A stretch of DNA of 64,000 nucleotides. Source: CAYWMP01 sp964459445 (GTDB lineage Bacteria; Desulfobacterota; DSM-4660; Desulfatiglandales; HGW-15). Below the pieces are notes generated by a model. The model ran no database searches. It worked only from the letters and a program-made list of their open reading frames with translations, and was not told the DNA's origin. A program made the translations under genes and the position numbers. The DNA lies in the NCBI GenBank assembly GCA_964459445.1, contig CAYWMP010000004.1, forward strand, positions 14,627-78,626, written 5' to 3'. Below are positions 1 through 9,184 of this stretch, one piece after another (the stretch's first letter is position 1; each line of letters begins with the position of its first letter).

Positions 1-2487
1 TTCAATTCGCCGGTGACATCAGCGGAGGACCTGGAAAAGCTCAAGGAGGAGGGTTTCGAGAAAATCCTTTTGGCCACAGGTGCTTCAAAGGACCTCAAAA
101 TGAACATTAGGGGAGAAGAGATTCAAGGCATCCATGGGTGTGTTTCATTTCTGAAGAAACTGTGGATTGGAATCGTTCCCGAATCTCTCGGCGAGGTTGC
201 CGTGATTGGGGGCGGCAATGCAGCAATTGAAGCAGCGCGGGCCAGTGTTCGGACAGGGGCCCAATCCGTCACCCTTCTTTATCGCCGCACCAAAAAGGAA
301 ATGCCGGCAGACCCCCATGAGGTGGAGCAGGCCATAGAAGAAGGCGTGAAGTTCATGTTTCTCACGACTCCGGTGGCATTCGAGGAAATAGACGATCGAT
401 TGGCTCGAATCAGATGCCTAGAAATGGAACTGAAAGAGGTGGATGCATCCGGACGACCTCGGCCAATTCCAATCTATGGGTCCGATTTTTTAGTCAAGGC
501 GGATACCGCCATTGTTGCCATCGGTCAAAGGGCGCATGATTACTATGGAATTTTAAAGAATCCAGACCTGGCAACTCCGGGGATCCTGGAGAACGACAGT
601 GAAGAAGAGACCGAAGTCCGCGGCATCTATGCCGCAGGGGATCTGGTTAAAGGTCCGACGACCGTGGTTGAGGCCATGGCATCCGGACGCAGGGCAGCTG
701 AAAGAATCATGCATGACCTCAAACCCACTGAAAGACCTCATTCAAAAAATACATCTGAGTCACCCTATGATGATTATGACCCGATCCCAAAGACGATTCA
801 ACGGCAATCACGACGTTCGATCCCTCATCGAATGATCACAGAGCGGATAAAGGACAGCCACGAAGTCATAGGTCCCTACTCGGAAGACGTGGCCATCGAA
901 GAGGCCTCAAGATGCCTCCAGTGCGGGGTCTGCAGCGAATGTCTCAGGTGTGAAACCTCCTGTGAGTTGGACGCCATCTGCCATGATCGGAAAACAACCA
1001 AAAGGACCGAACATTTTGATCAGGTTATCCTGGCCGAGGATGGCCAAGGCATTTTGGAAAAGGAATGTTCTCGCGTCCTGAGGATAGGGGACCTTGCAAA
1101 AACAACGTCCTGGGCCAGGGCCATGGTAGCCGGCCGGGCAGTCGCCCTGGAGGCCCTTTCAGGGACGTCTCCCGCGGTGATGGAGACAATCTCCAAAAAA
1201 CATTTGGGCGACGATGCACCAAGGATAGGCGTTTTCATCTGCTCGTGTAATGGGACATTGGATCTGGACGGGCAACTTGACAGGATGATCGCGCCCTTGG
1301 GAAAGATTCAAGGGGTGACCCATGCTGAAGTCTTGACATCTGCCTGTCACCCTGAGAAGGGGCAAATGATCGAAAAAGCCATACAAGAAAAGGGCCTGAA
1401 TGGTGCCTTGATCGCTTCATGCGCCTGCTGTCATCTCGATTTTGCCTGCGAATCCTGCAACGACCAACGCATTAGACTGAAGCATCGGCTTTTCGGGGAG
1501 TCAGGATTTGAACCACGGGATATAGCCCTGGTCAATATCAAGGAAACATGCCTGATTCCATTTCAAAGTGAAAAAGAGAGGCTCGGCAGGGCATCCAGTG
1601 TGATTCGATCAGGGCTGCATCAATTAAAACACGAAAGGGCATGGTCATTGATGGGTAAGACGCCGCCCCCCTGCCCGGCGGCCCTTGTCTTGGGAGCAAC
1701 AGAGGCCGGGATCGCCACTGCAATGAGCCTTAAAGGGCAATTTTCTGAAGTGCTCCTTGCGGATGAGAGAAAGATCGATCGCCGACGTCTTCGGTTGCTC
1801 CAAGACAGCGGTATTCGCGTGATCGCTTCGGTCAGGCCTGTTCGGCTTGATGGGCAGCGGGGAAGATTTCATTTGATCGTAGAAAGGGTTAAAAGCTCTA
1901 ATAGCAAAAGGGCGGAGGCTTTTAGACCACCTGGAGCGAGAACGCGCAAAATGCTCCTGTCCATGGATGGCAAGGCCTTTGAGGAAGCCCCTGGCTATGA
2001 GAGAATCGAGGCTGGTATCATCCTATTGGGGAGAAAGGAATTCAAGGACATCCCCTATAAGAGAGATGACTTTGCACAAAGCCTTGCCAATGTTCCCAAA
2101 AAGGCCTTTGGTTCCCTTGAGACCGCCATCCCGGGCGTTTATATGGCATCATGGTCGCAAGTCCGGGGCGTCTCTGAAGGGATTCTGGGGAAATCCGCAG
2201 CGGCCGAGGCGATTGAAGGGATTTTTGAAAAAATCCATCCAGGGCATAACCTTGTTGCCCGGGTGGATGCTGAATTTTGCCGCGGCTGTGGCAAGTGCGC
2301 AGATATCTGTCCCGAAGGCGCCGCTCACCTTGAGGAGATACCCCGAGGGACAGCCAGCTCCAGGATAGAGCCCCTACTATGCACAGGATGCGGAAATTGC
2401 CTCGCAGAATGCCCGACAGGGTCCATTCTTTTGCCTGAAGCTGAGCAGGAATACTTCCAAAAGGTGATAAATGCATTCTTGGAATAG
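1..2487 (+). CDS. GltD-HdrA-like flavin/iron-sulfur fusion protein (5' end outside window)
   Basis: Probably an electron-transfer flavoprotein subunit passing electrons between NAD(P)H, FAD and iron-sulfur clusters. The frame is open to base 1 and the first residues match the interior of a glutamate synthase small subunit (GltD), so the start lies outside. A Rossmann motif (VIGGGNAAIEAA) is near codon 67. A cysteine cluster (CLQCGVCSECLRC) is near codon 305. From about codon 410 an HdrA-like half begins (ICSCNG, SACHPEKGQ, SCACCH). Its FAD loop is altered to GATEAG near codon 562. Two 4Fe-4S motifs (CRGCGKCADIC, CTGCGNCLAEC) close the protein. The next gene, MvhD-like, overlaps its 3' end, so they are likely co-translated. 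The altered FAD loop suggests the HdrA half may not bind flavin. Family assignment is firm; the electron donor and acceptor are unknown. Confidence 0.85.
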   Translation, partial: FNSPVTSAEDLEKLKEEGFEKILLATGASKDLKMNIRGEEIQGIHGCVSFLKKLWIGIVPESLGEVAVIGGGNAAIEAARASVRTGAQSVTLLYRRTKKEMPADPHEVEQAIEEGVKFMFLTTPVAFEEIDDRLARIRCLEMELKEVDASGRPRPIPIYGSDFLVKADTAIVAIGQRAHDYYGILKNPDLATPGILENDSEEETEVRGIYAAGDLVKGPTTVVEAMASGRRAAERIMHDLKPTERPHSKNTSESPYDDYDPIPKTIQRQSRRSIPHRMITERIKDSHEVIGPYSEDVAIEEASRCLQCGVCSECLRCETSCELDAICHDRKTTKRTEHFDQVILAEDGQGILEKECSRVLRIGDLAKTTSWARAMVAGRAVALEALSGTSPAVMETISKKHLGDDAPRIGVFICSCNGTLDLDGQLDRMIAPLGKIQGVTHAEVLTSACHPEKGQMIEKAIQEKGLNGALIASCACCHLDFACESCNDQRIRLKHRLFGESGFEPRDIALVNIKETCLIPFQSEKERLGRASSVIRSGLHQLKHERAWSLMGKTPPPCPAALVLGATEAGIATAMSLKGQFSEVLLADERKIDRRRLRLLQDSGIRVIASVRPVRLDGQRGRFHLIVERVKSSNSKRAEAFRPPGARTRKMLLSMDGKAFEEAPGYERIEAGIILLGRKEFKDIPYKRDDFAQSLANVPKKAFGSLETAIPGVYMASWSQVRGVSEGILGKSAAAEAIEGIFEKIHPGHNLVARVDAEFCRGCGKCADICPEGAAHLEEIPRGTASSRIEPLLCTGCGNCLAECPTGSILLPEAEQEYFQKVINAFLE

Positions 2488-2890
2488 CAGGAGGTCCATC
2501 GTAGCCTTTCTTTGCAATTGGGCACCCTATCGGTGTTACATGGATTTGTGTCAATCCGAGGCGTCGCTTCCCTATACTGTTTATCCAATCAGAGTGATGT
2601 GTGCGGGCCGCGTGGATCTTCCCATGGTGCTCTATGCCTTTGAAAAGGGTGCAGAGGGAGTCATGGTGATAGGATGCCAAGACAAGGCATGTCAATATGG
2701 ACACGGTCCCCATCAGGCCGCGAAAAATGAAGAGTCTACCCGGGGTCTCATGGATATCTTGGGCCTGGAATCCGTACGATTCGCAAGGGCAACCTATTCC
2801 TTTGACGACCGAGAAGGATTTTTGGAGGACATAGAGGCATTTACAGAAAGAGTATACAGATTGCCGAGATCACCCTTTAACAACAAATGA
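2471..2890 (+). CDS. MvhD/FlxD-like iron-sulfur protein
   Basis: Small 139-residue protein of the MvhD family, whose members carry electrons between a hydrogenase or NAD(P)H unit and HdrA through one iron-sulfur cluster. The family core is recognisable: an N-terminal CNW motif, MCAGRVD and GCQDKACQYG. The usual CNWCSY is replaced by CNWAPYRC, so the second cysteine is moved four residues. The gene overlaps the preceding fusion gene by 17 bases. AAGGTGAT directly before the ATG is a strong ribosome-binding match and decides the start. The overlap suggests translational coupling and a complex with the upstream HdrA-like protein. The altered cysteine spacing may change the cluster. Confidence 0.8.
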   Translation: MHSWNSRRSIVAFLCNWAPYRCYMDLCQSEASLPYTVYPIRVMCAGRVDLPMVLYAFEKGAEGVMVIGCQDKACQYGHGPHQAAKNEESTRGLMDILGLESVRFARATYSFDDREGFLEDIEAFTERVYRLPRSPFNNK

Positions 2891-3279
2891 GCATACAAAT
2901 TTAGCTTTTTTAAGCTGGGCGAGAGCTCAGCAATCTCTTTACAGGGACGAAAGGTCTTTGAAGCAGTGCAGAAGGCGTTGCAAGCCAGCGGGCGGGGTGA
3001 TGACTTTAAGGGAATCTGAGATCATCTTCCGGCACACTGTTGAGATAGTTCACCGCCCGCCATACTAAAGCAATGTGCAGATGACTACTCACTGAATCAA
3101 GTTTGTCCCTTCCAAGAGATCCCCAAGCTCTCGCTCTCAGAGACATACTTTCAAAAGGCTAAAGTATAATAAATGAGCCAAGGACTGATTTATCCCGCGC
3201 ATTCATCGACAGATTGGAATCCGTTGGTTATGTCCAACAAGGGCCATTCCAAAAACTGAAATGTTCCTGAGGATCTCAT
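2891..3279. other. Intergenic stretch between MvhD-like and HdrBC-like genes
   Basis: No coding sequence is apparent in these 389 bases. A TATAAT hexamer lies at 3165-3170, but no good -35 box stands 16-18 bases upstream. A short AGCTT/AAGCT hairpin just after the preceding stop has no trailing T run. The gap suggests the HdrBC-like gene may have its own promoter, but none can be assigned from sequence alone. Confidence 0.4.
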
Positions 3280-4416
3280 TTGGAAAAAAGCGACACATTA
3301 GATCGACTCATTGAAGAGTCCCGTGTCTTCCATTGCGTGGATTGCGGGAAGTGCACAGGAGCGTGCCCCCTAGCCCAGGTCGACAGGGATTTTTCCCCAA
3401 GGCTTATTGCTCGACACGTTATTGAAGAAGGGCTTGGGTCCGAATATATTCGAGAAAGGGTCTGGTCCTGTCTCACATGCGGCCTTTGTGATGAAAGGTG
3501 TCTTCAGGGGATTCCTTTCACGCATTTCATACGGAACCTACGCCTGCTTTTAAAAGAGTATGAAGAGGCCGGGCATCTCAGTCATGGCGGCTGCTTGCAA
3601 GGATTGATGCGCATGCAAACGGCCCTTAGCTTGAATCAGAGTCGTCTGGACTGGATCTCTCCTGATCTGAAGATATCCTCTCAGGGCGAAATTCTCTATT
3701 TTGTGGGTTGCCTCTCATTTTTCAATCGGTTTTTCCCCGAGATGGATTTGGACCTGTTGAGGATTGCCGTCGACACGGTAAGAATTCTTAACGGGCTGGG
3801 CATTGAACCGGTTGTCCTGCCAAATGAGCGGTGTTGCGGTCATGACCTCATTTGGACCGGGGATGAGTTGAACTTTCAAAGGCTTCGACGCATCAATATG
3901 GAGTCCTTCAAAAAGGCGGGAGCCAAGACGATCATCACGGCCTGCGGGGAGTGCAGTTATGTCTTGGGACATCTCTATCCGCAGGCCTCGGATGCCTTTC
4001 CCTTTGAGGTGATGCACCTGAGCGAATTCCTCAGACAAAGGGGTTTTAATGGGCAGAAAAGTCTGGGCAAGACCGTGACCTATCAGGATCCCTGCCGGTT
4101 GGGACGTTTTCAGGGCATTTATGAGGCGCCCAGAGAACTCCTCGGGTCGATTGCGCAGGTTCGCGAGATGCCCCACTTTGGTCCTGGGGCTTGGTGTTGC
4201 GGGAACTCCTCCTGGCTTCACTGCGATCGGTTCAGCAAGCAGATGCAAGTTGAACGTCTCATGGAGGCCAAAGGCACCAAGAGCGATCTGGTCGTGACGG
4301 CCTGTCCCAAGTGCCAGATTCATCTAACCTGCGCCATGAGCGATGTAAACCGATTGCAGGACCTTCACATTGATATTCAGGATATGGCCACCGTCTTGGC
4401 CGAAACAATGGCATGA
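3280..4416 (+). CDS. HdrD-like protein (HdrC-HdrB fusion)
   Basis: Catalytic-type heterodisulfide-reductase-like subunit of 378 residues. The N-terminus carries two 4Fe-4S motifs (CVDCGKCTGAC near residue 17 and CLTCGLCDERC near 64), equivalent to HdrC. Two complete CCG domains follow, equivalent to HdrB. The first has CCGHD and the second CCGNS, each ending in a C-x2-C pair (ACGEC and ACPKC). In HdrB the CCG domains bind the noncubane clusters that cleave a disulfide. Both domains keep all their cysteines, so an active site is likely. TTG at 3280 is the only start giving the full first cluster. The next gene encodes HdrA, so the two probably form a complex. The physiological disulfide is unknown in a bacterium without coenzyme M/B. 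Confidence 0.88.
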   Translation: MEKSDTLDRLIEESRVFHCVDCGKCTGACPLAQVDRDFSPRLIARHVIEEGLGSEYIRERVWSCLTCGLCDERCLQGIPFTHFIRNLRLLLKEYEEAGHLSHGGCLQGLMRMQTALSLNQSRLDWISPDLKISSQGEILYFVGCLSFFNRFFPEMDLDLLRIAVDTVRILNGLGIEPVVLPNERCCGHDLIWTGDELNFQRLRRINMESFKKAGAKTIITACGECSYVLGHLYPQASDAFPFEVMHLSEFLRQRGFNGQKSLGKTVTYQDPCRLGRFQGIYEAPRELLGSIAQVREMPHFGPGAWCCGNSSWLHCDRFSKQMQVERLMEAKGTKSDLVVTACPKCQIHLTCAMSDVNRLQDLHIDIQDMATVLAETMA

Positions 4417-4485
4417 ACTGTTACCATAAACTCCGATTTTTTTGTATAGATCTCAGGACCAAAGATATTACAAGGAGGGCCTTTC

Positions 4486-6954
4486 ATGACCCATTTGAAG
4501 ACCGTGAGTACATCGGAGGAGGAAATCCGAATAGGGGTCTACGTTTGCGAATGTGGGTTGAACATCGCTAATGCCGTGGACTGCGAGGCCACTGCCCAAT
4601 GGGCGAATGATCTCGAGGGCGTGGTCGTCTCGCGGCACTATTCCTATATGTGCTCCGATCCCGGTCAACAGCTTGTGAAACAGGATATCGGTGATAATAG
4701 GCTAAACCGAATTGTTGTGGCCTCTTGCTCTCCAAGGCTTCATGAACCCACCTTCCGGCAGATGTGCAAGGAGGCCGACCTGAATCCATACCTCCTGGAA
4801 ATGGCCAACATCCGCGAACAATGCTCATGGGTCCATCCCCATCAAAGGATGGAGGCCACGGAAAAGGCCAAAGATCTGGTCAATATGGCTGTAGGCCGTG
4901 CAAGGTTGCTGAAATCCCTCAAGGAGCAGGAGGTGCCCGTCACACAAAAAAGCCTGGTTATAGGCGGTGGCGTGGCTGGGATTCAAGCTGCTCTCGATCT
5001 GGCCGACATTGGTTTTCATGTCTATCTCGTTGAAAAGAAGCCTTCCATCGGCGGTGTCATGGCTCAACTGGACAAGACCTTTCCGACCATGGATTGTTCC
5101 ATCTGAATTCTTGGTCCGAAGATGACGGATGTCGGTCGACATCCCAACATTGAGCTGATGACCCTGAGCACGATAAAGGACGTAAAGGGATATGTTGGCA
5201 ACTTCGAAGTGACGGTCCAAAAAAGGGCACGGTTCGTGGGTGAGGGGGAGTGCACGGCCTGCGGTGATTGTGCGAAGGTCTGCCCGGTATTGAAGCCGGA
5301 TGAATTCGAATTGGGCCTGGCTTCACGGAAAGCCATATTCACGCCCTTCCCACAGGCCGTACCGTCAGCCTATGTATTGAATCCCTCAGAGTGCCTTGGC
5401 CAGAATCCTCTAATCTGCGGTAAGTGTAAAGAGGCCTGTGAGAAGGGTTGCATTGATTACGATATGAAAGACGAGGAGGTGACTTTCAAAGTAGGCACCC
5501 TCGTTGTGGCGACGGGAATGACGCCCTATGATCCCACAGCCTTGGATGAATACGGCTATACCCGTTTTTCGAACGTCTTGACGACCATGGAGTTTGAGCG
5601 ACTGATCAACGCAGGAGGACCGACAAAAGGGGAGGTGATCCGCCTCAGCGATCTCAGAGTTCCCAAATCAGTCGCCTTCATCCAATGCGTAGGTTCGAGA
5701 TCCCCTGGAAACGAAAAGGCAAATCCCTACTGCAGCAATATCTGCTGTATGAATACGATCAAAGACACCCTTATGCTGAAGGAGCATTATCCGGATATGG
5801 AGGTAAAGGTCTTCTATATTGATATCCGGGCCTTCGGCAAGGGCTTTGAGGACCTTTTCCAACGCTCCAAGGGCAAGGGAGTCAAGTACATCAGGGGACT
5901 TCCTGGAGACGTGCAGGCAGATCCCGCTTCTCGCGATCTGCTCCTTTTCGTGGAGAACACCGCGACCGATCGCCTGGAAAAGCATTCCGCGGAGATGGTT
6001 GTGCTCTCCCAGGGGCTGGTGCCCTCGGAAGACATGAACAAGATCCAGGAGATGCTGGCTCTGCAAAAGACATCGGATGGTTTCTTTCTCGAGGCCCATC
6101 CGAAGTTGCAACCCGTCGATTCCGCTTCAAAGGGCATTTTTTTCGCGGGCACGGCAGAGTCTCCGAAGGACATAAAAGACGCCGTCACACAGGCCTCCGC
6201 AGCAGCCTCCAGAGCGGCCAGAATCATGTCACCCGGCAAGATTACGGTCGAGGCGCTTACGAGTCGTGTGGATGAGAGCAAGTGTAATTCCTGCGGCATC
6301 TGCGCCAAGGTCTGCCCCTATAACGCCATCACGGTAGATAAAAAGAACAAAACGCCGGCCGTGGTGATCGAGGCTGCATGTGCCGGGTGCGGCACCTGCG
6401 GAGCCGAGTGCCCCCATGATGCCATAGAGATGAATCATTACAGCGATGCTCAGATTATGGCACAAGTCCAGGCGATATTAGAGGACAATTCGGATGAGAA
6501 GGTCGTCTGCTTTGCATGCAATTGGTGCTCCTACGCAGGAGCTGATTCCGCCGGAATAGCGCGTCTGAGTTATCCCCCCAATGTGCGCCTGATCCGAACC
6601 ATGTGTTCCGGCAGGGTAGACGAGAAATTCATTTGGAGGGCTTTCGAGATGGAGGCACCCGTTGTTTTGGTTTCAGGCTGCCATTTTGGAGATTGCCACT
6701 ATATTGACGCGAACCACTGGACCAAGAGGAGAATCGAAAAAATCTGGAGAAGGATGGTTAAATGGGGGCTGAGGAAGGAACGCCTTCAATTGGAGTGGAT
6801 CAGCGCTTCTGAAGGCGTACGTTTCTCTCAGGTCATGGCCAAGATGGAAGAGCTTCGAAAAACGGTGACGCGAGAAGAGATAGAAGAAACGAAAAAGGCG
6901 CTCCGGGACAACCTCAAGGGCAAAAATAAAAAGGCCGGTCCGATGAGCAAGTAA
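4486..6954 (+). CDS. hdrA: Selenocysteine-containing HdrA-MvhD fusion protein
   Basis: HdrA is the FAD protein that bifurcates electrons in Hdr complexes. The reading frame is interrupted only by TGA at 5104-5106 (codon 207). Sequence on both sides is ordinary HdrA in the same frame, with TMDCSI before and ILGPKM after. HdrA homologues carry cysteine or selenocysteine at exactly this place, so TGA is read here as selenocysteine and a SECIS-like hairpin follows. The full product is 822 residues. It has N-terminal HdrA cysteines (YVCECG, SCSPRLHEP), a Rossmann FAD motif GGGVAGIQAA, an inserted iron-sulfur region and two C-terminal 4Fe-4S motifs (CNSCGICAKVC, CAGCGTCGAEC). From about residue 670 there is a full MvhD domain (CNWCSYAG, MCSGRVD, GCHFGDCHY). 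AAGGAGGG before the ATG sets the start. A conventional gene finder would split this gene at the TGA. Confidence 0.9.
5104..5144 (+). promoter_or_regulatory. UGA selenocysteine codon with SECIS-like hairpin
   Basis: Immediately downstream of the in-frame TGA (5104-5106) there is a perfect 7-bp hairpin, GGATGTC (5127-5133) and GACATCC (5138-5144), with a GGTC loop. Bacterial SECIS elements lie inside the coding sequence just after the UGA and present a short apical loop beginning with GG; the E. coli fdhF loop is GGUCU. The loop starts 27 bases after the UGA, further than the 18 in fdhF but within the range accepted for bacterial elements. The match in loop sequence, position and protein context supports read-through by SelB. 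Confidence 0.8.
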
Positions 6955-6964
6955 GCATGGGGTA

Positions 6965-8644
6965 TTGGAAGAGGCAGTGAAAAGAAGATCCTATAAAGAC
7001 GATTATCTTGGGATGAAACTGGTGCCTTTGAGCAGGACGGAAGCCCTCTGTTTTGTCAGCACCTATGATAAGCCCTTTCTTCTTAGTAAGGTGGCCGGGA
7101 TCTTCACGATTCACGACTGCCACATCCTTGAGGCAGATATCCATATTAAGGACGGGATAGTCACGGATCTGTACAAAATTCGTATACCCCAGAAATACGA
7201 ACCTCCCTTTCTAGAGAACATGCTCTTCGAGTCTCTTCAAAAGGTGTTAAGAGGGGACACTAATATCGAGAAAGAAATTTTTCTGTGGGAGAAACGACGC
7301 CAGGTTATACAGGATCAGATTGTCCCGGGATTCAAGAGTGTCAACTTTGACAAGGGCACTCTCACTGTGAACACATCAAACAAAATAGGTCTTCTCCACA
7401 AGATCTCTTGGGCTTTGTCTCTGACCGGAATGAATATTGAGAAAGCCATCATATCCGCCACAGAGGATACGAAGGCTGAAAATGTTTTCTGGATCACTCA
7501 ACGTTATGGGGAAAGCATTACACCCCAATATCAGAAGGAGGTCCTCGATCTATTAAGGGTCATTGTTAATGAGGGGAAAAACCTCATAGAGCAGGCTTTC
7601 AGGAAAGAGATCAACATGATCTATCGGCAGCAGCTTAGAAGGAAAGGCAGTGGCTTCAGGACGGCGCAGTTGTATGCGGATGTTCACCTGCGGCTGATGG
7701 AAGGGCTTTTTGAGCGGATCAAAGTACAATTGGACATCGAAGACGCCCCGATTATCATTGGCGTCTATGGCGGCATCGGTAGCGGCGCCATCGGATTTAC
7801 AAGCGATATCGATTGCGTCTTTCTCTATGATGGGGAGAAGAAGGAGGCCTACGATAAGCTAAAGGAAATTTTCAAGAAGGAATTCGAGCGGATCAGTGAT
7901 CTGGAAGTGGACGAGTCTTTCCTCCCCTATCACATAAACTATTTCTATTTGGGCAACTACGATGGGGAAAGTATCGTTTCTTTCAAGGATTTCTTTGATT
8001 ATATCCATTACATCGATGAGATGCGAAGTCAGTCTGAAAACCGGCTATTCGAGCCCCAATTTTTCCATTTCCCTTGGGCCTTTTCCATCCGTTTTATCGG
8101 GGGTCGAAAAATATTAGAGGGTTTTAAAAACCAGATGCGGAGGCGGCTTCCAAGGGACGGAAAGATGGGATATCCCAGTGTGCGTGCCTATCTCCTGGGA
8201 GAGAAAAGAACGGCTATCAAGAAAAACTACAAATCTTACCTCAAAGGAAAGTACTTTCCCAAAGAACTGGCTTTTTTTGAATCCAAAGGACTCAAAAAGC
8301 TATACCGGACACGCGAATATGAAGCTTTTATCGAGTCGATACGCCCCTACGAGGCTATCAAGTACGTATTCCGAAGAGGGGTCTTTCCTCTTCTACATAT
8401 TCTCCACAGCAAGGGCCAAAGGACCGATATGGGTTTGTTGAGGAAGGAATATCGCCAGATTCGTTCTGCAATCGACTATATGCTGAAGGCCTTTAATGTC
8501 CGAAAGACTCTGTTCATCATGGGGCGATGGGACCTGAAGTACTTTCTTTACATCATGAATTCAAAAAATGAGCCGGAATTTTGTGAGACCTATCTAAAAT
8601 ACCAGCAAGATATCATTCATTTCGTCAAGACCTTGAGGCGTTGA
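6965..8644 (+). CDS. ACT-ACT-nucleotidyltransferase (GlnD-related) protein
   Basis: Putative regulatory nucleotidyltransferase of 559 residues. The N-terminal third holds two ACT-like segments (about 20-90 and 120-190), which usually bind small ligands such as amino acids. Near residues 268-290 is the signature of GlnD/GlnE-type transferases: GGIGSGAIGFTSDIDCVFLY, with the GS and D-x-D metal-binding residues. The C-terminal part resembles the helical region of GlnD/DUF294 proteins. Classical GlnD runs nucleotidyltransferase, HD, ACT, ACT and is about 850-900 residues; here the ACT pair comes first and no HD motif is present. It starts 10 bases after the selenoprotein HdrA gene, so it is probably in the same operon and may modify a protein controlling it. 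The TTG start at 6965 is uncertain; an in-frame ATG at 7013 is the alternative. The 3' end overlaps the convergent korC by 20 bases. Confidence 0.75.
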   Translation: MEEAVKRRSYKDDYLGMKLVPLSRTEALCFVSTYDKPFLLSKVAGIFTIHDCHILEADIHIKDGIVTDLYKIRIPQKYEPPFLENMLFESLQKVLRGDTNIEKEIFLWEKRRQVIQDQIVPGFKSVNFDKGTLTVNTSNKIGLLHKISWALSLTGMNIEKAIISATEDTKAENVFWITQRYGESITPQYQKEVLDLLRVIVNEGKNLIEQAFRKEINMIYRQQLRRKGSGFRTAQLYADVHLRLMEGLFERIKVQLDIEDAPIIIGVYGGIGSGAIGFTSDIDCVFLYDGEKKEAYDKLKEIFKKEFERISDLEVDESFLPYHINYFYLGNYDGESIVSFKDFFDYIHYIDEMRSQSENRLFEPQFFHFPWAFSIRFIGGRKILEGFKNQMRRRLPRDGKMGYPSVRAYLLGEKRTAIKKNYKSYLKGKYFPKELAFFESKGLKKLYRTREYEAFIESIRPYEAIKYVFRRGVFPLLHILHSKGQRTDMGLLRKEYRQIRSAIDYMLKAFNVRKTLFIMGRWDLKYFLYIMNSKNEPEFCETYLKYQQDIIHFVKTLRR

Positions 8645-9179
8645 TTTTTTCGGCAAGTTGTAGCCCTAAGTCCATAGCCTTTCTGTTCATGTCTAGAAAT
8701 CCGGGGGGGATCCTGGATTCAAGAACTTTTAGGATGGATTCCTCTTTGATCAGCTGGGTTAAACCAATCAGAGTTCCTAGAACACAGATATTGAATACAA
8801 TGGATTTGCCGATATTGTCCATGATCGCCTTATACATCCCCAGGGACTCTTGACGAGCATCTATTTTTGGTTCCAGTTTGACAAAATGGCTGTCGGTAAT
8901 CAAGAGACCGCCCGGACGAATCGTGCTCGAAAACTTGTTGTAGGCCTTCTGGGTCAGACAAATCAAAACATTGGGTTGGTTTACCTTCGGAAAACGAATT
9001 TCTTTGTCCGAGATAATCACATCGGACCTAGTTGCTCCCCCTCGAGCTTCCGGCCCGTAGGATTGTGACTGAACTGCATTCAGACCTTCGTGAAGCACGG
9101 CAGCCTCTGCGAGTATTATGGCGGCGGTGATAACGCCCTGACCGCCTGAACCGGAAAAAATTAATCGACATCGTTCCAT
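8625..9179 (-). CDS. korC: 2-oxoacid:ferredoxin oxidoreductase gamma subunit
   Basis: Gamma subunit of a 2-oxoacid:ferredoxin oxidoreductase, which decarboxylates a 2-oxoacid to acyl-CoA and reduces ferredoxin. The 184 residues open with the family motif FSGSGGQGVITAA and carry QSYGPEARGGATRSDVI, the usual signature of this subunit. It ends a four-gene operon in the order ferredoxin, alpha, beta, gamma on the minus strand, five bases after the beta gene. This order and size are typical of 2-oxoglutarate-type (Kor) enzymes; the substrate is inferred from that. Its stop overlaps the convergent GlnD-like gene. Confidence 0.92.
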   Translation of the reverse strand: MERCRLIFSGSGGQGVITAAIILAEAAVLHEGLNAVQSQSYGPEARGGATRSDVIISDKEIRFPKVNQPNVLICLTQKAYNKFSSTIRPGGLLITDSHFVKLEPKIDARQESLGMYKAIMDNIGKSIVFNICVLGTLIGLTQLIKEESILKVLESRIPPGFLDMNRKAMDLGLQLAEKINASRS

Positions 9180-9184
9180 CGTAT

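Noticed and set aside
3030..3060. Sigma-54 promoter near CGGCACACTGTTGAG
   Set aside because: Spacing between the GG and TTG elements is one base short and the GC of the -12 box is missing.
3130..3170. Promoter with TATAAT at 3165
   Set aside because: No acceptable -35 box at the right distance, so not listed as a promoter.
4486..6954. Reading the HdrA gene as two genes or a nonsense pseudogene
   Set aside because: The frame is unchanged after the TGA, the flanking residues are highly conserved, the TGA falls at the Cys/Sec site, and a SECIS-like hairpin follows.
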